Shown here piece after piece: positions 23,876 to 28,794 of a stretch of DNA of 28,794 bases (position 1 is the stretch's first letter; each line of letters begins with the position of its first letter). The stretch comes from WJJR01 sp964440935 (GTDB lineage: Bacteria > Zixibacteria > MSB-5A5 > WJJR01), in the NCBI GenBank assembly GCA_964440935.1, contig CAYTTY010000046.1, positions 1 through 28,794 of the forward strand, read 5' to 3'. Below the pieces are notes generated by a model. The model was not told where the DNA came from. It made no database searches and was given only the letters and a program-made list of their open reading frames with translations. The position numbers were made by a program, and so were the translations under genes.

Positions 23876-25537
23876 ATGATGATAATCCGATCGATGATGA
23901 CCACACAACGCGGCTTCGTCATGGTGACAAGTCTGGCCCTGCTGTTGATGCTCGGTCTCTTGGGTGTATCGACCGTGATGAAATCGTCGGACGATGCCGA
24001 GGTGACGGCCAATCAGTTGCGTGATCTCAATGCGCTCTATGCCGCAGAAGCGGGAGCGGACAAGGCCTTTGCGCTGTTCGCGCAATCGGTCGAGGCGACC
24101 GGCTTGCCGCCGAATCCGTTGCCGTCCGACTCATTTGATCTCGAACACTATGCGGTGACGTATCGTGTCGATAAGACCGGATCACCGACGACGCGGACGA
24201 TCACCAATGGAGCGTATCAGGGTCTCATCGCCCTCGTCGTCGACTATGACATCTGGGGGCATTCGAAATCGCCGAACACCGGTGTTCAGAACTCGGTGAA
24301 GATTCGGATGGAGCGCGCACTCATTCCGATCTTCCAGTTTGCGATTTTCTATGATGACATCCTGGAGTGGCACCCGGGGCCCATTATGCAACTCTCGGGG
24401 CGAGTCCACTCGAATGGCGATTTATACTTGGGCTCACACAACGGCTTGAGCATTGACTCGCGCGTGACCGCGGCGGGAGCGATTCGCCACGGCCGCCATC
24501 CGGATGCCGGTCAAAGCGTTGGCAGCGGCTACGTGCGCTTCAAAGATAAGGCTGGCAGTTACCAGAATATGGAAAGCGGTGGCATGTGGTTGGATCACGA
24601 TGATCCCGACTGGTTTGAAGGTTCCATGGAGCGGTGGCAGGGCATGGTGCGCGATGAAGATCACGGTGTCCAACAGCTTGCCATGCCACTGGAGGCATCC
24701 TCGGATGCCATCAATATCATCAAGGACCAGTCAGGCGGCAATACCGACTCTTACGAGCACAAGGCCGGATTGAAGATCATCGATGGTCAGGCCTACTACA
24801 AAGTCAGCGCCAGCACGTGGGTCGATGTTACAGCCAACATGATCGCAGAGGGATCGCTGACGTCGTCCTCTTTCCGTGACGACCGCGAGGGCCGCACCGT
24901 CGACGCCACGACGATCGATATCTCGAAGCTGAACACCAGTGCGTACTGGCCCAGCAATGGCATTGTCTACACCAAGGACAGCCAGACGGGCGGTGATTTG
25001 AAGGCAACGAAGCTGACTAATGGAGCATCACTGGCCGATGGGTTGACAGTCGTGTCCGAAAACCCCTTGTACACCGAAGGCAATTACAACTCGGTCAACA
25101 AGAAACCGGCGGCGTTGATGGCCGATGCCTACACGATGCTGTCGAGCAACTGGAGTGATGCCAACAGCTTCACGGGGAATGTGGACGACCGCCTGGCGAG
25201 CAACACGACCGTCAATGTGTCGTTCGTTACTGGCTACGTTCCCAGCAACGGCGGCAATTACAGTGGTGGTGTCGAGAACTTCCCGCGGTTTTTGGAAAAA
25301 TGGTCGGGCAATACACTGACGTGGAGCGGATCGATGGTGCAAATGTGGCTGTCGGAACAGGCGAACAGTCCGTGGTCGTACGGCAGCTACTATACCGCGC
25401 CAAACCGTGACTGGCATTTCGATACCGACCTGCTCGATCCGGACAACCTCCCCCCCGGCACGCCGATGGTGGCTACGGTGATCAAACGCGGCTGGGCCAA
25501 TACCGGTGGTCCAATGGCAGATGCGCCGACAAACTGA
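23876..25537 (+). CDS. PilX/GspK-like minor pilin with large C-terminal domain (operon 1)
   Basis: The 553-residue product begins MMIIRSMMTTQRG followed by FVMVTSLALLLMLGLLGVSTVM. This is a prepilin-type helix that lacks Glu at mature position 5, as in PilX_N and GspK proteins, which cap the tip. The motif LRDLNALYAAEAGADKAFA corresponds to the conserved A-A-E-A-G segment of PilX N-terminal domains. The remainder is a large extracellular domain rich in Gly, Ser, Asp and aromatic residues. It includes ENPLYTEGNYNSVNKKPAALMADAYTMLSSNW, a pattern I recognise from long PilX-like proteins. ATG 23876 is used because it has AAGGG upstream and gives a normal leader. A longer in-frame extension overlaps pilW. 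A clear terminator lies 52 bp downstream. Confidence 0.87.
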   Translation: MMIIRSMMTTQRGFVMVTSLALLLMLGLLGVSTVMKSSDDAEVTANQLRDLNALYAAEAGADKAFALFAQSVEATGLPPNPLPSDSFDLEHYAVTYRVDKTGSPTTRTITNGAYQGLIALVVDYDIWGHSKSPNTGVQNSVKIRMERALIPIFQFAIFYDDILEWHPGPIMQLSGRVHSNGDLYLGSHNGLSIDSRVTAAGAIRHGRHPDAGQSVGSGYVRFKDKAGSYQNMESGGMWLDHDDPDWFEGSMERWQGMVRDEDHGVQQLAMPLEASSDAINIIKDQSGGNTDSYEHKAGLKIIDGQAYYKVSASTWVDVTANMIAEGSLTSSSFRDDREGRTVDATTIDISKLNTSAYWPSNGIVYTKDSQTGGDLKATKLTNGASLADGLTVVSENPLYTEGNYNSVNKKPAALMADAYTMLSSNWSDANSFTGNVDDRLASNTTVNVSFVTGYVPSNGGNYSGGVENFPRFLEKWSGNTLTWSGSMVQMWLSEQANSPWSYGSYYTAPNRDWHFDTDLLDPDNLPPGTPMVATVIKRGWANTGGPMADAPTN

Positions 25538-25588
25538 TGATTAGCACCAGTATCGATATCAGGCCGGTGTGTGTGCACAACCCGAAGA

Positions 25589-25618
25589 CCCGTCGGGCTC
25601 CATTGCCCGGCGGGTTTT
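25589..25618 (+). terminator. Rho-independent terminator of minor-pilin operon 1
   Basis: CCCGTCGGGC (25589-25598) pairs with GCCCGGCGGG (25605-25614), 10 bp with one G-T pair, loop TCCATT, followed directly by TTTTC. It is 52 bp after the PilX-like stop codon. Confidence 0.85.
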
Positions 25619-25646
25619 CATTCGTCGCCGCACCTGGAGAGGGCGA

Positions 25647-26159
25647 TTATCGCATTATCATTGGCAGTTGCAGCGGCGAATCAGGAGACGTCAGGTTGAC
25701 AGCGCTGCCGGCTTCGAAATCGAGAGACGCAACCGGCATTGACGTGCTCGCCTGACCGACCTCACAACCGACATGTGTCTCACAATTGGAGTGATCCACC
25801 CTAACCGTTAATCGACGAAGTCGGTCGAAGGTTAGGATGGGTACTGATTCACGGCACAACCGCCACCCATCGATGAGTTCTTGGAATTTCGTAACGGAGG
25901 CATTGCCGCTCGAACGAACGTTATTCTGACTGTTGTTCAGTTCTGACTCAATCGCCATCGTTTGCCCAGGAGATTTCCAGTACTTGTAGGGATGGCCCCA
26001 TACTTGGTAATTCTGATCCCATTGATCCCCCGGACCCGCTAATGCAGGCAATCCATTAGCCGATACACCCCAATAGATTAGGGGCGTCGGAACCTGTCGG
26101 ACAGTTGGCACGCCATTCGCGGAATGAACCTGCAAGGAAGTGGGTTGATCAGCACACAC
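25647..26159 (-). CDS. Hypothetical 170-codon ORF antisense to the inter-operon gap
   Basis: This frame fills most of the gene-free 640 bp between the two minor-pilin operons. GTG 26159 opens it and there is no purine-rich ribosome binding site. Its product has no recognised domain, signal peptide or transmembrane helix. It shows a curious aromatic, glycine and asparagine-rich middle (NYQVWGHPYKYWKSPGQ) and four cysteines. A 170-codon open frame in DNA that is not otherwise coding is unlikely to be chance at this base composition, so it is listed. Against it, its 5' end overlaps the sigma-54 promoter and leader of operon 2, and no promoter is apparent. It may be an antisense frame or a decayed gene. 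Confidence 0.25.
   Translation of the reverse strand: MCADQPTSLQVHSANGVPTVRQVPTPLIYWGVSANGLPALAGPGDQWDQNYQVWGHPYKYWKSPGQTMAIESELNNSQNNVRSSGNASVTKFQELIDGWRLCRESVPILTFDRLRRLTVRVDHSNCETHVGCEVGQASTSMPVASLDFEAGSAVNLTSPDSPLQLPMIMR
26106..26121 (+). promoter_or_regulatory. Sigma-54 (RpoN) promoter for the second minor-pilin operon
   Basis: TGGCACGCCATTCGCG matches TGGCACG-N4-TTGC with only one substitution in the -12 triplet, and the GG (26107-26108) and GC (26119-26120) dinucleotides are 10 bp apart. Predicted start is about 26132, 48 bp before the ATG. The palindrome CTGTC-G-GACAG (26094-26104) adjoins its 5' side. It is the closest -24 match of the three. Confidence 0.65.
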
Positions 26160-26163
26160 TTCC
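26136..26163 (+). promoter_or_regulatory. Leader hairpin before the second pilV-like gene
   Basis: GGAAGTG (26136-26142) pairs with CACTTCC (26157-26163), 7 bp, with a 14-base loop. The ribosome binding site AGGAG follows directly (about 26165-26168). The layout, a sigma-54-like promoter then a 5' hairpin then the prepilin gene, is shared with 6703-6765 and 22567-22613. Confidence 0.4.
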
Positions 26164-26179
26164 AGGAGAATGACACGCG

Positions 26180-26569
26180 ATGATTCACCTACGAAACCAG
26201 ACAGGCATCACGTTAGTCGAAGTTTTGGCCGCCATGTTGATCCTGGCAATCGGCATTCTGGCGATGGCGCCGATGATGGTTCTGTCCGTCACCGGCAATC
26301 GTTTCAGTGAAGATGTCACGACGGTTGCCGCCGCTGCACAGCGCGAGATTGAAGCAAAGATCGAGCAAGGAACATTTGCCAGCATGCCGTTTCAGGAGAT
26401 CGACTATGTCGGGGACAGCACATACCGCGTCACCTCTTTGGTAACGGATGAATCGGTCGATCCGAACGTCCCGGCCAATGTCTATGAAGTGAGTGTCTCG
26501 GTGAACTGGACCGACGATTCCGGTGTTGACCGCAACCTGAGCTTCATCACCTACATGAGCAAGCCATGA
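26180..26569 (+). CDS. PilV-like minor type IV prepilin (operon 2)
   Basis: The 129-residue product has leader MIHLRNQTG, then ITLVEVLAAMLILAIGILAMAPMMVLSVTGNRFSEDV. The mature N-terminus has Glu5 and the helix carries the PilV/GspI-type pattern IGILAMAPM. A short globular part ends NLSFITYMSKP, which resembles the end of the operon-1 counterpart (GVTYMYKDQ). AGGAG lies about ten bases upstream of the ATG. It is a paralogue of the 22613 gene of identical length. The gene overlaps the next by four bases (ATGA), so translation is coupled. It is expected at the pilus tip after processing by a prepilin peptidase. Confidence 0.9.
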   Translation: MIHLRNQTGITLVEVLAAMLILAIGILAMAPMMVLSVTGNRFSEDVTTVAAAAQREIEAKIEQGTFASMPFQEIDYVGDSTYRVTSLVTDESVDPNVPANVYEVSVSVNWTDDSGVDRNLSFITYMSKP

Positions 26570-27126
26570 GACCTATCAGACGCCTTATCCACCGGTTGCA
26601 CAGCGAACGACGCGGTATCTCGATTTTGGAGATGCTGATCGCCACACTGTTGTCGGCGATGGTCATCACGGCAGCGTTGGAGTTCTACGTAACCCAACAT
26701 CACGCCTGGTTAATGCAGGGCGATGTCTCCGACGTGCAGCACAACGCGCGAGCATGCCTTGATGAAATCGCCACGCAACTGCGGATGGCGGGCTACGGAC
26801 TCCCCCCCGGCCACCCCCCATTCACGATCGGCCAGGATAGCCTTGCAATTTACGCGCGGGGCGACTCGACTGTGGATACAACGGTCTACTACGTAACCTA
26901 CATTGATTCGCTGAATCCGGTTCTGGTACGCGACCTTCCGGGAACGGGACCAAAGGTCTATTCCGATGGCATTGAGAATCTGACGGTGGCACAGACCGGA
27001 GCATCGTTGTTGCAAGTGACTCTGGTCGCCCGCTCCCATCGCACCGAGATGGAGCTTCTTGGTGGCGACGGGTACCGCCGACGGCAATTAACAACCGAAG
27101 TGCGGGCGCGGAACCTGGCACTCTAG
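26566..27126 (+). CDS. PilW-like minor type IV prepilin (operon 2)
   Basis: The 186-residue product has leader MRPIRRLIHRLHSERRG, then ISILEMLIATLLSAMVITAALEFYVTQHHAW with Glu5. QHNARACLDEIATQLRMAGYGLPPG follows, aligning with operon 1's QQSGRAVQRALSEHIRMAGFGIPR. It is about 95 residues shorter than the operon-1 PilW-like protein, and only the C-terminal domain differs in size. It overlaps the preceding gene by four bases and is followed 32 bp later by the PilX-like gene. Its role is inferred as a minor pilin of the PilW/GspJ class. Confidence 0.89.
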   Translation: MRPIRRLIHRLHSERRGISILEMLIATLLSAMVITAALEFYVTQHHAWLMQGDVSDVQHNARACLDEIATQLRMAGYGLPPGHPPFTIGQDSLAIYARGDSTVDTTVYYVTYIDSLNPVLVRDLPGTGPKVYSDGIENLTVAQTGASLLQVTLVARSHRTEMELLGGDGYRRRQLTTEVRARNLAL

Positions 27127-27158
27127 GTGACAATCCTCTGGTTCTTTGGAGACTGAAC

Positions 27159-28310
27159 ATGAACCTATTGAATCAACGCGGAAGCGCTATGCTCGTCGTG
27201 CTGGCGGTATTGCTGATGGCAGGCTTGGTTGGTATTGCATCGGTCGACACGTCGGATTCTGATGTCACCATTGCGGGCAACTATGGCGCCAAGATGCAGT
27301 CGTTTTATGTGTCCGAAGCCGGCGCCGAATACGCGTTTGCCGTGTTGCAGGACTCGATGGATTGGCGGGGCGGTTTCTCCGAGCACAGCTATGGCGGGGG
27401 GGTATTCGATGTCACGCTGATTGACAGCAACAGCCAGAGCGCTCTCGGTGACACGATTGTGATCATGTCGACAGGCATAAAATCTGAAGCGGTCAGCACG
27501 ATTGAATTGAAGGCGCTGCCGCGCGCGCACAATCCATTTCGATTTGCTGCATTTGGCGATGATTATGCCAGAGTGTGCGGTACGTCGATGACAGACTCCT
27601 ACGATTCAGATTCTGGGAGTTATGCAGTAACACGGTCAAATAGCAATGGCAATGTCGGCAGCAATGGACACATCGACATCTGCGGCACCGCGGACGTCTA
27701 CGGCGATGCCGGAACATCATCGCCGGGTGACATGGATATCACCGGTTCTGCACAGGTCTCCGGCGACACGACCACCTCTGCGCCGCCGGTTGAATTGGAT
27801 CCGATTCCGCAGAGCGAAATCGATTACGCGTACAACAATTCCGATGCGCCCTCAGGCTTCTCAGGCGGCTATTCCTACAATCCCGGAACCCGTGACCTCA
27901 CGATCAACCCGCCCCATACGCTGAATATGTCGGGAGGAACATACTATTTTAATGACGTGAGTTTGCAGGGCCGTATCAACATCCCAGCGGGTGACACGGT
28001 TCGCATGTACGTGGAAGGCAATATCATCGTGAACGCCACCGCTCGGATCAACCAAAACGGCGCACCGGGACAATTGCTCATTTTCGGTACGGGTAGCGAC
28101 ATCACGGTCAATGGGGCGGCCGAGATTCGAGCAGCAATGTATGCACCGGAAGCTGATTTCAAATTGACCGGTATTGGTCAATACTACGGATCGTTCATCG
28201 CCAGCAGGATCCTCGATGCCGGAGGTGCCCAGTTCCACTATGATCGTGCGCTGGAGAATATGAATCTGGGCGGTGGGGGATTTCAGAAGGTCGCATGGCG
28301 GGAGTTGTAG
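27159..28310 (+). CDS. PilX-like minor pilin with beta-helix-like C-terminal domain (operon 2)
   Basis: The 383-residue product begins MNLLNQRG, then SAMLVVLAVLLMAGLVGIASV, a prepilin-type helix without Glu5, and MQSFYVSEAGAEYAFAVLQ, the PilX_N-type EAG segment. The middle is rich in Gly, Ser, Asp and Thr (SDSGSYAVTRSNSNGNVGSN). The C-terminal part (about 240-365) resembles a DUF7305/bactofilin-like right-handed beta-helix: TYYFNDVSLQGRINIPAGDTVRMYVEGNIIVNATARINQ and GSDITVNGAAEIRAAMYAPEADFKL. It probably forms a tip-exposed domain. It is shorter than the operon-1 PilX-like protein. Its ATG follows a GGAG-type ribosome binding site. No T-tailed terminator follows, and a dispersed repeat copy starts four bases past the stop codon. 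Confidence 0.87.
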   Translation: MNLLNQRGSAMLVVLAVLLMAGLVGIASVDTSDSDVTIAGNYGAKMQSFYVSEAGAEYAFAVLQDSMDWRGGFSEHSYGGGVFDVTLIDSNSQSALGDTIVIMSTGIKSEAVSTIELKALPRAHNPFRFAAFGDDYARVCGTSMTDSYDSDSGSYAVTRSNSNGNVGSNGHIDICGTADVYGDAGTSSPGDMDITGSAQVSGDTTTSAPPVELDPIPQSEIDYAYNNSDAPSGFSGGYSYNPGTRDLTINPPHTLNMSGGTYYFNDVSLQGRINIPAGDTVRMYVEGNIIVNATARINQNGAPGQLLIFGTGSDITVNGAAEIRAAMYAPEADFKLTGIGQYYGSFIASRILDAGGAQFHYDRALENMNLGGGGFQKVAWREL

Positions 28311-28313
28311 ATA

Positions 28314-28340
28314 TAGAGCGATGGTCAGAATTCTTGTCCG
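28314..28340 (+). repeat. Dispersed ~27-bp repeat, copy B
   Basis: Begins TAGAGCGATGGTCAGAATTC and ends TTGTCCG, 24 of 27 identical to copy C. It starts almost at the TAG stop codon of the PilX-like gene. A 7-bp hairpin (GGCAGCA 28403-28409 / TGCTGCC 28416-28422) lies in the following DNA, along with a possible decayed inverse copy near 28382-28402 (CGGACAGGCGACAACGCCA). Confidence 0.6.
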
Positions 28341-28497
28341 CTAGCCCGAGTATCACTAGTGTCAAGTCATGCACTAAGAGCCGGACAGGCGACAACGCCA
28401 TCGGCAGCAGCCCTGTGCTGCCAGCGCCCCCCGCAGTCCCCGAAGTCATGGACGCGCAGTGCTCCTGCCCTACGACATATCGCGCATGACACAACAC

Positions 28498-28658
28498 TAG
28501 AGCGATTGTCAGAAGTATTGTCCGTTTGAAGCCAACACGGTGGTCATGTGTGGCGTCACCCGCCCTCGGGTGACGCCTTGTCGGTAGTGGAGATAGCCGT
28601 CACGCGACGGCGCGTGACGGCACTCTGGAATCGGACAGTTATTCTGACAACCGCTATA
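28498..28658. mobile_element. 161-bp element with inverted terminal repeats and two hairpins (MITE- or REPIN-like)
   Basis: Copy C (28498-28524, plus) and copy D (28658-28632, minus) of the dispersed repeat form inverted ends matching at 22 of 27 positions. Between them lie two perfect 11-bp stem hairpins: 28552-28577 (GGCGTCACCCG, loop CCCT) and 28596-28621 (GCCGTCACGCG, loop ACGG). The stems resemble each other and are preceded, reading inwards, by GTG-type strings. There is no open reading frame of note. The ends have TA next to them. The total looks like a non-autonomous element, but no transposase is present to confirm it. Confidence 0.55.
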
Positions 28659-28794
28659 AGGCATCGGGAGCGCGAGGCATTCGGAGCGCGCGACCTAGGG
28701 AGGGCGAGGCTCCCGCCGAGCCGCCCGCGCACGGGGACGTTTCCCAAAAGAGGACACCGTTCGGGGATCGTGGCGGGCAAATACAAAATCCGGT
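28659..28794. other. Repeat-rich non-coding right edge
   Basis: No gene is visible. The sequence is GC-rich with a short inverted repeat (GGCTC-CCGCC-GAGCC near 28708-28722), ending in a run of low-complexity, non-coding-looking DNA. It may be the start of another interspersed element cut by the window edge. Confidence 0.35.

Noticed and set aside
28556..28786. Minus-strand frame across the right-edge repeats
   Set aside because: It runs through both hairpins of the 161-bp element and its composition reflects the palindromes.

Overview
This window looks like part of a Gram-negative bacterial chromosome from an uncultured lineage. GC content is high-50s by eye. An outer-membrane DUF5916 protein, a PorV/PorQ-like protein, a periplasmic parvulin, an RND pump and type IV-pilin-like tip operons together recall metagenomic phyla such as candidate division Zixibacteria and other FCB-group relatives. 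That placement is inference from gene content, not a database result. No rRNA, tRNA, CRISPR array, phage or transposase gene was seen.

Layout. Positions 1-134 hold intergenic repeats and hairpins. Positions 135-6391 are minus-strand genes: two small membrane proteins, a TPR protein, an amidohydrolase, a DUF5916 outer-membrane protein, and a FecR-like membrane protein overlapping an ECF sigma factor. A single FimT/GspH-like prepilin (6765-7283, plus) follows, with two strong hairpins behind it. Minus-strand genes resume: a CTP-type lipid kinase, a periplasmic peptidyl-prolyl isomerase, a PorV/PorQ-like protein, a DoxX protein, an RND permease with its adaptor, two exported thioredoxin-fold proteins, dnaE, and an Rrf2/IscR-type regulator. 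From 22.6 kb to the end the plus strand carries two successive PilV-PilW-PilX-like minor-pilin operons, then repeat-rich DNA.

How it works together. The envelope theme is strong: outer-membrane proteins, a chaperone, a pump, lipid metabolism, thiol-redox proteins and pili. The seven prepilin-like genes lie in three transcription units. Each unit is preceded by a sequence resembling a sigma-54 (-24/-12) promoter with the correct 10-bp spacing between the -24 GG and the -12 dinucleotide. Two are good matches and one is weak at -12. In each, a small hairpin lies at or just after the predicted transcript start, so the pilin units may form one RpoN-type regulon.

The least expected elements are non-coding. 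(1) A compact unit on the minus strand at about 17111-17259 has a consensus-like promoter, two short hairpins, then a long hairpin with a C-rich loop and a U7 tract, directly before a TlpA-like gene. It may be an sRNA or an attenuator leader. (2) A family of about 27-bp repeats (five copies, near 36, 11307, 28314, 28498 and 28632) is associated with nearby GC-rich hairpins. Two copies form an inverted pair bounding a 161-bp element that resembles a MITE or REPIN.
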